Below are positions 48,401 to 56,974 of a stretch of DNA of 64,000 bases, one piece after another. Under the pieces are notes generated by a model. That model was given only the letters and a program-made list of their open reading frames with translations. It was not told the origin of the DNA and made no database searches. Made by a program: the position numbers and the translations under genes. Every line of letters starts with the position of its first letter. Positions within the stretch are counted from its first letter, which is position 1. This DNA is from Diplolepis rosae. Lineage: Eukaryota > Arthropoda > Insecta > Hymenoptera > Diplolepididae. The stretch is from NCBI GenBank assembly GCA_030998225.1, contig JAPYXD010000697.1:186001-250000 (forward strand). The letters are read 5' to 3'.

Positions 48401-51294
48401 GTTAGCGTAACTGCAAATTCTCGCTGAAAATCATAAAAATACGCCTTTCTTTTTACAAAATCTAAAAAGGCAGTGTTTTTTATGTAGGCAGCCAGTCTTA
48501 GTTTCAAAAAACTGGTTAAAATATAAGTGTGGAATGTCATAGTGGTTTCTCGCTTCCAGTGTAAAGTTGGCTTCTCTGCAGATACGTTCATTTTCATTTG
48601 CACGGCAGCCCTGTCCTCTGGTACCGTCGTTCTCGTGTCGTGTATGAAACAGGCGGGACAGGAAGCATAAGTACAAGGAATGCGTGATAAGTGATACGAG
48701 TGCTCTCGGATGGCGACGAAGTGCGGTCTCTCGTCACACGAATTTTTCCCCGTGACATAACCCCATCTGTCACACCGGTGAATTGATTTTATTACTATTT
48801 AAGTGACGGGTAAAAATTTACCACATCAGACGTGATATTTCTATTGGACGTTACGACTTATAACAAAAGGCTATTACTTTTGTCGTCTAGAAGAGGTGCA
48901 CCGAGTTCGTTATGGTCGTATGAGCAGGAAACCATGCCTATTCAAGGTCGTCCAAGCGAGATCCAGTGCGGTGACACTGGAAATGATCAATAAAATCCAT
49001 GATTTGAACCTGAACTCGAACTCGTATCAACACGAACCCGGATTCCTCCCAACGTCCAAACAAAATCACAATTAAAAATTTCAAGAATTTGAAAGTAATC
49101 GAATCCCAAAAACACAAAAATTACAACCAAATTTGGACCAAAATCATAAGTAGAAAAAGCTTTTAGAAAACAAACAAAAAAGGAGGAAAGAAAAAAGAAG
49201 GCAACCTTCCAAAACCCCCTTAGTTCTTTTTCTTTCTTTCGTCCTCTTTTGTCTCTACCACCTAACACCATTCACATAAATAATATTTAAACTACTCGCC
49301 GACGTTTCGGTGCTCTTCCAGCACCCTCTTCAAAGCTGCAACACTAAAAAAAAAATATTCAACAAATGTTGCGTCTCCTATCACCCTCCATGAGGACGTA
49401 GATCCCTCTCCATGGAACGCCAACAGGAAACTGCAAGAAGACCCTGTGTATCCCTCCATTTTAAGCACCTGAAGGACCCCAAGGGTCATTCAAGAAAATT
49501 TAAATCGTTTCGCAGAATCTAGAAACCTCAAGAATATTTACTGTGGAACATTGTCCTTAAAGATAACTTATCATGCTGCTATAACAGCCATTGTACTTAA
49601 CCAAATCCGTTTTTAAATTTATAGAATATGTTCCCTCTCTTTTTATATATAACATTTCAATAAATTCTTTTTTTCTCTTATTACTTTCCCAGTGTAAAAT
49701 ATCTACATTGTTGCAGTCAAAGTCATGATCAGTATATTCCTTTCTATGATCAGACAAAACATTATGATAATTACACTTTCTCCCAAGATTCTTTTTGTGT
49801 TCTTCTACTCTAGTATTAAGAAGTCTGCCTGTTTGTCCCACATAAGTCACTTTACACCTCTTACAAATCAGTTTGTATATCACACCACATTTTTCTAATC
49901 TATTCAAGACGTCTTTACCCAAAGTTATAAGTCCTTCCATCCCAAACGGTATTCTAAAAATTGTATAGATTTGAAATTTTTTTAACATAGATTGAATTGT
50001 TTTTGAAATTTGACCAAAATATGGAAGAACAATAGTGTTATTTTTATCAAAAATTTCACTTTGTGTATCCGTGTCTACGTTTTTACTTTTTCTACTTTTA
50101 ATTTGTTGAATTCTAATTTTTATATGTTGTTTAATCAAATCTTGTCGGTAGTGATTAAAAAATAAATTTTGGGGATTCGATTACTTTCGAATTCTTGAAA
50201 TTTGTAATTAAAATCCATGATATTGTTTTGAATTACCTCCCTAGCGGACCCGATTGAGAGAACGGTCAGAGGATACTCTGACCGTTCTCTTACCATTTTC
50301 TGACCTCGCATTATTATGGCTGTGAACAGTAAAAAACATTTAAGGCATTGCAATTATGATTTAGTGGCGAAGTTCGATTCAGAAGATGTAGGAATAAATA
50401 CAATAATTTTATTATTCAGCGATAAAAAGTAGAAAAACATTATATACCTGTCATTGAAGGCAGTGCAGTAGTTCACCATTTGCAGAAGTGAGATGAAAGT
50501 AGTTTTGTCTCACTCCCACCAATAGTCAACCTTGACGGTGGAGACGTTCCGCCAATTGTGAAACACTGAACTGCCTTCAGTGACAAGTTTACGATATTTT
50601 CTAGTTTTTATCGCTGAAAATTAAAATTATTGTATTTATTCCTACACCTTCTAATTAGAATTTTGCCACTGAATCATGATTGCAATGCCTTAAATGTTTT
50701 TTTTACCGTTATTAGCCATAATAATGTGAGGTCAGAGAACGGCCAGAGTATTCTCTGACCGTTTTTTCTCAACCATGTCCGATAGGGCTGAAAGTGAGAG
50801 TGCACGACACAGTTGTGATCGTATATATCCCAAGTGAGCGTGTGGTCAATATTTTGCATGAAACATGGATCCACCGCTATCCACTGAAATCACGTGAAGG
50901 GTCAAAACAGTGAGTTACACCTGGTTGAAGTGCACCAAAGCGTCCGATAATGCAACAATCATTTGGGAAAGTTATGGCACATGACACACAGAATGCGCAT
51001 ATGGAGTATCTTCATCAACTACCTTGAGAAAGGAATGACGATTACTGGACTGAAGGGGGGGGGGGATGACAATGCAATCTTTTGATTTGGACAGTATGTG
51101 ATTTTGCATATAAAATCCGATTACCTGACATGTGTCTTTTCCTCCTTCCATAATACCAGCGCATAACATACTTCCGGTTACACCTCTTGGCAGTTGCTTA
51201 GTTCCAATATCTGATCTAAAGCTTTCTGTACAATTTTCTTCTGATACATAGTCAAGCTGTACTTTCATTAATTCATCACTTCCTCGAGAATTTT
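42418..51294 (-). CDS. trypsin-like serine protease, last two exons with 8.5 kb intron
   Basis: Minus strand. The upstream exon 51125-51294 follows an acceptor ttgcag, encodes NSRGSDELMKVQLDYVSEEN and continues to MLCAGIMEGGKDTCQ, then a gtaatc donor. The downstream exon 42418-42585 starts after aacag with GDSGGPLQ, the active-site serine motif, and runs through GVTSFGKFC, PAVYTRVSSYLDWI to a stop at 42418. The phase is exact: CQ|GDSGGP. The cysteines flanking the active site and the G-V-T-S-F-G wall are normal for S1A (chymotrypsin fold) proteases. Secreted proteases of this type act in digestion, venom or immune cascades; which one cannot be told from the C-terminus alone. Exons with the His and Asp residues are not found in this window. 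The intron between is full of mobile elements. Confidence 0.88.
42586..43439. other. protease intron, first part: no gene recognised
   Basis: Includes a GC-richer stretch (about 42870-43400) with a tRNA-like phrase cttaatggtttaagtgggtaaagacactgg that could be the head of a SINE or LINE. No cloverleaf could be completed. Confidence 0.4.
43440..44484 (+). repeat. diverged direct duplication, ~780 bp apart
   Basis: The segment 43440-43705 (aaatacataactata, gtccagataagga, aaggctagacaaaagtt, tccaagatattcaaatatgc, agcactgatcagtaaacgtc) is repeated in the same order at about 44185-44484 (aaatgtataactaga, ttccagataagga, aaggctagataacagtt, tccaagatattcaagtatgc, agcactgatcagttaacgtc). No coding potential is recognised. 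An old tandem duplication inside the protease intron. Confidence 0.8.
44485..45712. other. protease intron, AT-rich part: no gene recognised
   Basis: Open frames here show no domain. A small hairpin GAATCATT-gtactgt-AATGATTC lies at about 45254-45276. The last 100 bases before 45713 would be the internal leader of the minus-strand LTR element described next. Confidence 0.4.
45713..47091 (-). mobile_element. LTR with primer-binding site, minus orientation
   Basis: On the minus strand the piece starts TGTGACGTTGC (at 47091) and runs about 1.37 kb to a retroviral-type primer-binding site TGGCGCCCAAC (plus strand gttgggcgcca, 45713-45723). A polyadenylation-type signal lies at about 45915 (acaagtttattcaaaatt on the plus strand), in a context much like the LTR-like insert at 39.5 kb. 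The interior is unusually GC-rich. No downstream gag-pol is seen. Confidence 0.5.
47092..48430. repeat. protease intron, LINE-tail-like and unassigned repeats
   Basis: The run gacggacagacagacac (about 47462-47478), followed by gtaaaaaccgttttttctga, gggggtctcaaaacg and gatgaaaatttcgaaag, is a phrase I associate with 3' tails of dispersed insect retroelements; the family is not certain. From 47676, acacggtgaaaagtaaac looks like one end of a MITE with no matching second end found. Confidence 0.35.
48431..48676 (-). CDS. unrecognised small open frame, minus strand
   Basis: An 81-codon frame with a mixed, protein-like composition: SRLFHTRHENDGTRGQGCRA, then CREANFTLEARNHYDIPHLY and a cluster of Cys, His and Lys residues. 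It includes one N-x-T sequon and five cysteines. I do not recognise a family. It lies on the same strand as the flanking protease exons but is not in a visible exon structure. It could be chance. Confidence 0.2.
   Translation of the reverse strand: MYLCFLSRLFHTRHENDGTRGQGCRANENERICREANFTLEARNHYDIPHLYFNQFFETKTGCLHKKHCLFRFCKKKGVFL
48677..49298 (-). other. flank of the Penelope-like element
   Basis: Mixed composition. The first part (48677-48960) is GC-richer without a gene. 48970-49270 is low-complexity, with runs such as ttctttttctttctttcg. It may hold the element's 3' end, which cannot be placed exactly. Confidence 0.3.
49299..49335 (-). ncRNA. hammerhead-ribozyme-like motif of a Penelope-like element
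   Basis: On the minus strand: TGAAGAG, a 5-bp stem GGTGC/GCACC closed by loop TGGAAGA, then GAAAC followed by GTC. This is the hammerhead core order (CUGANGA, stem II, GAAA, then the cleavage triplet GUC), except that the base before UGA is U where the core needs C. Penelope-like elements are known to carry hammerhead motifs in their terminal repeats. The substitution suggests a dead copy. Confidence 0.5.
49557..50138 (-). pseudogene. Penelope-like element, C-terminal GIY-YIG endonuclease
   Basis: Minus-strand open frame of about 190 residues without a stop. The N-terminal part (LPYFGQISKTIQSMLKK, then PFGMEGLITLGKD) is the linker seen between reverse transcriptase and nuclease in Penelope elements. 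The nuclease follows: GVIYKLICKRCKVTYVGQTG is the GIY-YIG core, with paired cysteines, then an R-x-x-EH motif (NTRVEEHKKNL), a conserved HNVLSDH and the C-terminal KEFIEMLYIKR helix with the metal-binding Glu. Here the nuclease nicks DNA to prime reverse transcription. The reverse transcriptase is missing: upstream sequence changes to a foldback element, so the copy is 5'-truncated as is common. No ATG opens the frame. Confidence 0.88.
50258..50770. mobile_element. 510 bp foldback element with subterminal hairpins
   Basis: Nearly the whole block is one inverted repeat. Left-arm landmarks: gcattattatggct, acatttaaggcattgcaat, aggaataaatacaataattt, ttcagcgataaaaa. All recur reversed on the right between 50600 and 50735. 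Each end also has its own hairpin; the left one is perfect, GAGAACGGTCAGAG-gata-CTCTGACCGTTCTC (50258-50289), and the right one (50733-50770) is imperfect. There is no coding frame of note. It sits between the Penelope relic and the upstream protease exon. The superfamily is unknown. Confidence 0.9.
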
Positions 51295-51589
51295 CTGCAA
51301 TATGTTAGAAAAGTCACCAATCAATAAAATATATAAACATTAAATAGTAGACTGAGAGTTATTGATGAAAAAACACTAGCATCAGCTACTACTAAAAACA
51401 AATGGCAGCGCCATAATAAACAATAAAGGTATGTTAAACTTTTTTCTTATTCGTCCAATAAATTTGTAAATCGAACTAAACATTTTGTTACCTGGTTTAC
51501 GTTCCAAGAATGGACCGTACGGTAATGAAAGGGTTTTAGCTGCAGATCTTTATGCAACAATCAAGACAACGTTAGTGTAACTAAGATGA

Positions 51590-51835
51590 ATCAAATCCTA
51601 AATTCATACTAAATTTACCAAATGGATTACAAGAATCCAGATTTCAAATTTTTCTAAATTTTAAATGGGATTACAAAAAACCTAGATTACAAAATTCTAA
51701 AAAGGATAAAAAAGAATCCTAAATTTATACTAAATTTTCTAATGGATCAAAAGAATCCAAACTTTAAAATTCTAAAATTGTAAAATTCAATAGGATTAAT
51801 AAAAATCCTAATTTTAAAATTTAAAAAAAGGGTTA
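51590..51835 (+). repeat. degenerate short tandem repeats
   Basis: Loose repeats of a unit like aaattttaatgggattacaaaaatccaaa, about 45-60 bases, heavily diverged. The tract ends just before the protease relic of the Polinton block. Nothing else is visible in the preceding 300 bases. Confidence 0.55.
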
Positions 51836-51856
51836 AATGAATCCTTTATTTATTAA

Positions 51857-52147
51857 GGAGCACATCGATATGAGTCAGGTATCATTAACCTTGATGATAA
51901 AGATGGACCTGGAATACATTGGGTATCATACAAAAAGAGTAATAATGAATCAATGTACTTTCACAGTTTCGGTAATCTTCAACCGCCATCCGATCTTGAT
52001 AAATACCTCGCTGATGGTATCTTCATAAAATATAATCATAGTAGATACCAAGAATATGATACAATTGAATGCGGTCATTTATGTCTTAAATTTTTATGTG
52101 ATCAACTTAATGAATCCAGCAAATATAGTCTACATAAATTCAAGTGA
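51857..52147 (+). pseudogene. Polinton/Maverick adenovirus-type cysteine protease, C-terminal part
   Basis: Open stretch bounded by an in-frame TAA at 51854 and a stop at 52145. GIHWVSYKK at about 51905 carries the catalytic His, SFGNLQPP follows at about 51965, and TIECGHLCLKFL at about 52053-52088 contains the catalytic Cys. This is the order of adenain-like (C5/Ulp1-fold) maturation proteases of Polintons. The residue before SFGNL is His (codon 51962-51964), where I expect the acidic triad member, so activity is doubtful. The N-terminal half is missing or frameshifted. The capsid genes follow in the same orientation, the usual Polinton morphogenesis order. Confidence 0.75.
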
Positions 52148-52205
52148 TTGCTTGAGAAATGTCAGTATAAAGTGAGACATCATCATGGACGAAACGTTCA
52201 CTCTT

Positions 52206-52868
52206 ACACAGAAAAAAATTTGGCGCAGATGCTGCCCCTAGCGGTGAAGCTGTTGCGTTTAGCGGAGGAGAGTTGTGCGACTATGCATTTGGGTATGCTG
52301 CGTTCCCTCTGTGGGTGAGCAGCTGCCCCTTTTTGGGGGAGCAGTTGACTTACGTCGAAGGAACACAGCGCTCCTTTCTGGAGGGAGTGTAGTTGCACCG
52401 CATCGTCAGATAAATGCAAAAGCAGGCGAAAGTACAAATTTTAAGTTTTTTATGATTTACATGGAACTGCCCATTGAAATGATGTTTTCTGTATATATAT
52501 AGAAGTACTTTTTGGTTCATTACGATCTGTTTACAAATAACCTAACCTCAATGTTGAGATTTCAAATAATTTCACATCATTTTAAGAAATTAAACAAATT
52601 CTTCAAAAGATATAATAATTAACGACGATTTCAGAAATATCAAAACAATCGAATTTTCCATTGAAAAGTATAGTCAAATATCAGTTCATATGGCTGACCG
52701 CAGCATTCCCTCCTGTGGGGCAGCAGCTCTCCCGCAATTGTGGGAGAGCAGTTAGTCCACAAAAAAGTAAACCTGATAACCTATGAAGAGCGCTGCAGTT
52801 GCCCTCCAGTGTAGTGGCGCGGGAGCAACAGAGGTAGTGCAGCATTTCTACCAAATTTTTTTCCGTGT
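52206..52868. mobile_element. foldback/MITE insertion in the Polinton block, ~663 bp
   Basis: The left end ACACAGAAAAAAATTTGG and the right end, read on the other strand, ACACGGAAAAAAATTTGG match over about 30 bases into an atgctgc core. Each lies beside TA (52205-52206, 52868-52869). Inside are several gctgcccc-, gagcagttg- and gcagcag-type short repeats. No gene. It separates the protease relic from the minor capsid relic. Confidence 0.8.
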
Positions 52869-53609
52869 ACCATTACAGGAAATTCTTCTGTGTTAGAAGC
52901 AGAATATTTCCCGCCAATAGAACTCTCATCAAACAAGAACTATGTTCTCGGACTAGTTGAACTACTCACATTCAATTGAATTCCCAATGTTATCATAGGG
53001 AAAAATAAATTTTATATAGGCAATCAGGTTATTACTATACCTCCTGGCAGATACGAAATTGAAGATATTGAGAATTACATAAAAATGTCCCTTGCAAATG
53101 GAGACTTTACTGTCGTTATAGTACCAACAAAGAATGACGAAATAAAAAATTATGTACAAAAGAATCTAGAAACTACAAGTACTATTATAAGTATAAAGCC
53201 TAATAACAATGCGTTGCTTAGTGAAATCAAGAGCAACGGTGAAATTAATTTCAAACCAAAAGATTCTATCGGTGAACTTCTGGGATTCACACCACGTGTT
53301 CTCTTAGCTAATAAAACACACATGTCTAATTCGCCAGTAGCTATTCTCAAAGTAAATGCTCTCAGAATTGAGTGCAACATTACAACGGGAGCATATATTA
53401 ACAATCGCAAAGTTCATACAATTCATGAATTCTTCCCAAATGTTCCACCAGGATATAAGACCGTTGAAGTACCATCACACGTCATTTACCTTCCAATTGC
53501 CGTGAAGACAATACATAATATTTAGCTCCGCATAGTCGATCAGGGCGGAGACTTAGTAAATTTTCTAGGAGAAACTATAACAATTCGATTACATATTAAA
53601 TCAATGTAA
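52869..53609 (+). pseudogene. Polinton minor capsid (penton-like) protein, two in-frame stops
   Basis: One frame runs from the foldback insertion to TAA at 53607, broken by TGA at 52977 and TAG at 53523. The longest open part begins at ATG 53085. Features: an N-terminal strand pattern, PPGRYEIEDIENYIK at about 53040, LGFTPRVLLA at about 53281, RIECNITTGAYINN at about 53363, then HTIHEFFPNVPPGY and a C-terminal LRIVDQGGDLVNF. A protein with this layout is encoded beside the major capsid gene in insect Polintons and related adintovirus-like elements, where it is taken to be the vertex (single jelly-roll) protein. The start is lost to the upstream insertion. Assignment is by motif recall and neighbourhood. 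Confidence 0.65.
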
Positions 53610-53705
53610 TGGGTATTGTGTTTAATAGTAAAGTAGGTGGAAGTTATATAAACAAGCCAACATGCAAAGAAGCAATCAGTCCTCAGTCTTGCTGCTGCTA
53701 CAAAG

Positions 53706-54678
53706 ATGGAAGAAATACTAAATATTTTATCTCCAGTTAGTCTTGATGAATCTTTAGCACACTATGAGGTCCATTGCCATCAGCCATATGCTTCATCATC
53801 GTTTGACAACAGTGATGAGATTCGAATTGCCATGCAACATCAAGATTTGTACATTCTTCCAAGTAAAAGCTCATTGCATATACATGGAAGACTTGTCAAA
53901 TCTGATGGAACTAATGTGACAGCTACAGCTTTAATTGGCAATGCCGTCTGTTTTTTATTTGCTGAGATTCGTTATGAATTGAACGGTATTGAAATTGACC
54001 GATGTAAAAATGCTGACCTTACCAGTATCATGAAGGGGTACGTTTCTCTAACTCCTAATCAGCTTCATTATGCTGAAAATGCAGGCTGGCATGATGCGGA
54101 TTTAACTGCCAAATTAGAAATGAAGATTATCGGAAGATTATCGTTAATGCTAAACATGAACTCATCTTAACCAGATCACGCACTGACTTGAATGCTATAA
54201 TGCAAAACGTACAAGAAAATCAACTCAGATAGAGAAGCCACGCTATATTATCCTCGCTTTTCAAACAAATAGGAAAAATCAACGCAAACAATATGCTAAT
54301 CGCTTCGATCATTGTAGCATCACAAACGTAAAACTTTTTTTAAATTCACAATATTACCCATATGGCAATCTAAATTTAAACTTTGATCAAAATAAATTTT
54401 CTCTATTATATGAGATGTATGCTAATATTCAATTTTCATACTATGGAAAAGAGCTTGAACCTCTGCTGACGAAAGAGACTTTCAAGAACTATGCTCCGCT
54501 AATTGTTATTGATTGTTCAAAACAAAATGAGTTTCTTAAACAAGCTTCAGTGGATGTGCGATTAGAATTTGAATCAAGTACTAATTTCCCAGCCAACACA
54601 GCAGCCTATTGCCTAATATTACATGATCGTATAGTTCAATATAAACCCATTAGTGGCGCTGTAAAAAAAATAATATGA
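53706..54678 (+). pseudogene. Polinton major capsid protein, frameshifted and internally deleted
   Basis: ATG 53706 opens 154 codons ending at 54168: SPVSLDESLAHYEVHCHQPY, IRIAMQHQDLYILPS, then FLFAEIRYELNGIEID. The frame breaks around 54130-54170. Short pieces follow in other frames up to about 54400, and the C-terminal part is open from 54415 to 54676 (APLIVIDCSKQNE, VDVRLEFES, AAYCLILHDR). The spacing between the halves is much shorter than in intact family members, so the middle of the protein has been deleted. The family (worm F54H12.2-like proteins) is the double jelly-roll capsid of Polintons. Just upstream of the ATG, within 50 bases, is a hexameric-rich leader (cagtcctcagtcttgctgctgc) that may be the original promoter region. 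Confidence 0.75.
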
Positions 54679-54779
54679 GTTTGAAGTGGTGGGGTGCATT
54701 ATGAGGTAGTAGATGGGATGACAGAAGAGGGTACAAATAGCTATTTCTGGCTAACAGAAATCATTCTTCTTCAGTCAAG

Positions 54780-55375
54780 GTGGACATTATCGTGGACGTT
54801 CAAGGCTTCAAGAGACCTTACAACGACTTTGTCTTCAAGGAGTTAGCTATTGTTCCTCTTCAGCAAGATCCTCAACCACTGGTATTTCTCTTTGATCCTC
54901 CCTGTCCGTGGAATTCATTGCCTGCAAGTTATAAAAGTCAGAATTGCTGGTTGATGCATAACTATCATGCTATAGCATGGACTGCTGGTGACATACCCTA
55001 CGTAGAATTACGATGCATACTTCAAGATTAATTGTCAGGTGCACGCACAATCTACGCAAAAGGCATGGAAAAAAAAGCTGGCTTGAAAAGTTTGTCATTA
55101 ATGTACAAGACATCAAAGAACTTGTCTGCCCCTCACTAAAGAAGATAAAGCGAGAATCATTATTTCCATGTACCCATCACACTTTACCCATGGATGAAAT
55201 CAACTGCGCAGCACAGAATGTGATGACTCTTAAGACATGGTTTTTTAATCCACCACTACATCAACCTACACTAATCAACATGTCTAATGATATAGATGAA
55301 GTAGATAATGTAGAGAAAGTAGAAAACAACACTACATTAAACGAATTTTATAATCAATGTGATTTCTTTGTGTAA
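54780..55375 (+). pseudogene. conserved Polinton-associated ORF of unknown function, frameshifted
   Basis: First part 54780-55031: DIIVDVQGFKRPYNDFVFKE, PLVFLFDPPCPW, then HAIAWTAGDIPY. It opens at GTG, not ATG, so the start codon looks mutated or lies elsewhere. A frame change near 55015-55030 leads into the second part, to TAA at 55373: KSWLEKFVINVQDIKELVCP, CTHHTLPMDEINCAAQNV and an acidic tail. Proteins with this start occur widely in insect genomes next to the Polinton capsid genes. I know of no established function; the D-x-Q-G-F beginning recalls nuclease folds but that is speculation. Confidence 0.6.
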
Positions 55376-55551
55376 AAAGTAGGTTAAGATTTGTTTATTT
55401 AAATAAATTATGTTGGATATAGAAATATATTAATTTAATTATCATTCCCCTTCTTTTATTATATTAAATTTAAGCATAGTTTAATTAGTTTTAAATTAAC
55501 TTCAATAATTAATTAATTAAGTTATTAGATTATAAGATCTAAGTAACTTAA

Positions 55552-55593
<42 letters not shown>

Positions 55594-55693
55594 TAGAGTT
55601 ATCCCCACTCCTGTTTTTCCACTTTCTGTTTCTTTGCCAACTTAGTTCGACGTGCTCGAGATCGGAGTGGGGGTATATGTTTGGTGGGGGTAT
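55376..55693. repeat. AT-rich spacer with (AT)n microsatellite
   Basis: A pure at-repeat of about 18 units lies at 55554-55592 in AT-rich DNA. 55600-55690 is a short GC-rich piece (gtgctcgagatcggagtggggg) adjoining the dispersed repeat. No gene. Confidence 0.9.
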
Positions 55694-55983
55694 ATTTTTC
55701 TCCGTGTAATAATACAGTATTTACTTGTTCACTGTGATTCATATTTAAAAATTCTTGTTGTATTTTTATTCTTTCACAAATTATTTCCAACTTTTAATCA
55801 TTTAAATTTATGAAATGGATTTTATACAATATATTTCAAAATTTTCCGCTCTTTAGAATATTGGGGGGACGGGGGTTCCGTTTGCATTGATATTAGTTAT
55901 TGCTATCAAAACTTGGTGGCGCTGATGCTCATTTTTACTTTTTTAAGTACCCTCCTAAAATACATGGTAGTGGCCACACTGTG
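55694..55983 (-). repeat. dispersed ~295 bp repeat, copy 2 (inverted relative to copy 1)
   Basis: The minus strand matches 31860-32156 from cacagtgtggccactacc to acacggagaaaaat, with scattered substitutions and a few small indels. The two copies are about 23.5 kb apart and in opposite orientation, so exchange between them could invert the interval. Confidence 0.88.
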
Positions 55984-56032
55984 ATTTAATCATTCCAATA
56001 CCTCTCAAGTTGATTGAAGCTTCACGAGGAGG

Positions 56033-56344
56033 ATGGATCTACAAAAGATCAACGCCATTGGCCGCATAGAGGGGTTCCTGCCCACGAAGCCGCTGTCTGA
56101 GTTGACCCCAAAGTGCAAATATGCTGTAACGGAACTCAGCAAAATCCAAACCAAGTATGGGGCAAGAATCGTTGCAGAGTTGAATGGTGAATACGTCGTA
56201 TTTTTACCAGCAAGGCTTCTGAAAGTTTTAGAAGAGGCTCCTACCATGCTGGAGAAAATGCAAGAAGCTGCCTCTACCAGAAGGCTTCAACTGCGCTACC
56301 TTGCGGGGCCATATAATAATGTAGAATTTAAATATGTGTCTTGA
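56033..56344 (+). CDS. small conserved-looking ORF, 103 residues, function unknown
   Basis: ATG at 56033, stop TGA at 56342, no interruption. It is preceded within 50 bases by the end of the dispersed repeat. The layout is: a polar start, CKYAVTELSKIQTKYGARIV, AELNGEYVVFLPARLLKVL, a helix rich in Glu and Met, then LQLRYLAGPYNNVEFKYVS. The alternating strand pattern with T-K-Y-G and V-F-L-P motifs resembles the small single-domain proteins that arthropod mobile elements encode, possibly an OB-fold nucleic-acid binder. That is a resemblance from memory. It is the only short ORF here that is fully open with an ATG, so it may be expressed or young. Confidence 0.45.
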   Translation: MDLQKINAIGRIEGFLPTKPLSELTPKCKYAVTELSKIQTKYGARIVAELNGEYVVFLPARLLKVLEEAPTMLEKMQEAASTRRLQLRYLAGPYNNVEFKYVS

Positions 56345-56514
56345 GTTATGTACATGAATATTGAATAGAAAAAAATGTATTATTAATTTTATTCATATTT
56401 TGTCTTTTTTGAAAACACCTCTCTGCTTTAAAAGTAAAGATGAGGTACCGGCACAGAAAAAAAACGTCATAGAAAAAGTGTTAAGAGGTGTTGCTCATAA
56501 AAAATATTATCAGC

Positions 56515-56815
56515 ATAGACACCCAGCTTGGTCGGTAAATAGGGTCTCTAATATTTCAATTGAGAATTTTTTTGGTATATTCAGTTAGAGCTACTCGAGG
56601 TAAACCCCTCTTATGAAAACCCCTAAAATTTTCTCCGTTTCTGCGTATCTCTTACCGTTTTTCGAGATATTTCAAAATTTTGATTTTGAAGGGGTCAACT
56701 TGAATTACTATATACACAAGAGACATGCCACAGCACAGACTTTCAGCTTGGTTGGTAAATAGGGTCTCTGATATATCAATTGAGAATTTTTTGCATATAC
56801 AGTTAGAGCCACATT
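56515..56815 (+). repeat. direct repeat pair and short tandem
   Basis: cagcttggtcggtaaatagg to gttagagc (about 56524-56590) recurs at about 56746-56812 with the same internal tcaattgagaatttttt. Right after it, a 23-base unit (agcaatctacaatatcgaccc) is doubled. 56345-56514 and 56591-56740 show nothing else. Confidence 0.8.
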
Positions 56816-56974
56816 ACCAAACCAGCAATCTACAATATCGACCCAGCAATCTACATTACCGACCGAGCAGAATTTGGGCGGTAGCTCCATCTGTTAGGGC
56901 TGGGAATGGAAAAGAACCTACTCGGTCGGTAAGTGATGCCGGACTGGTATAGCTCTACTACTATACGCCAATTT

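Noticed and set aside
51480..51545. Additional upstream exon of the serine protease
   Set aside because: A possible acceptor and donor frame a short peptide, but it lacks any motif expected before the exon at 51294, such as the Trp-Gly strand.
53150..53410. Minus-strand 86-codon frame
   Set aside because: Antisense shadow of the minor capsid pseudogene, which has clear family motifs.
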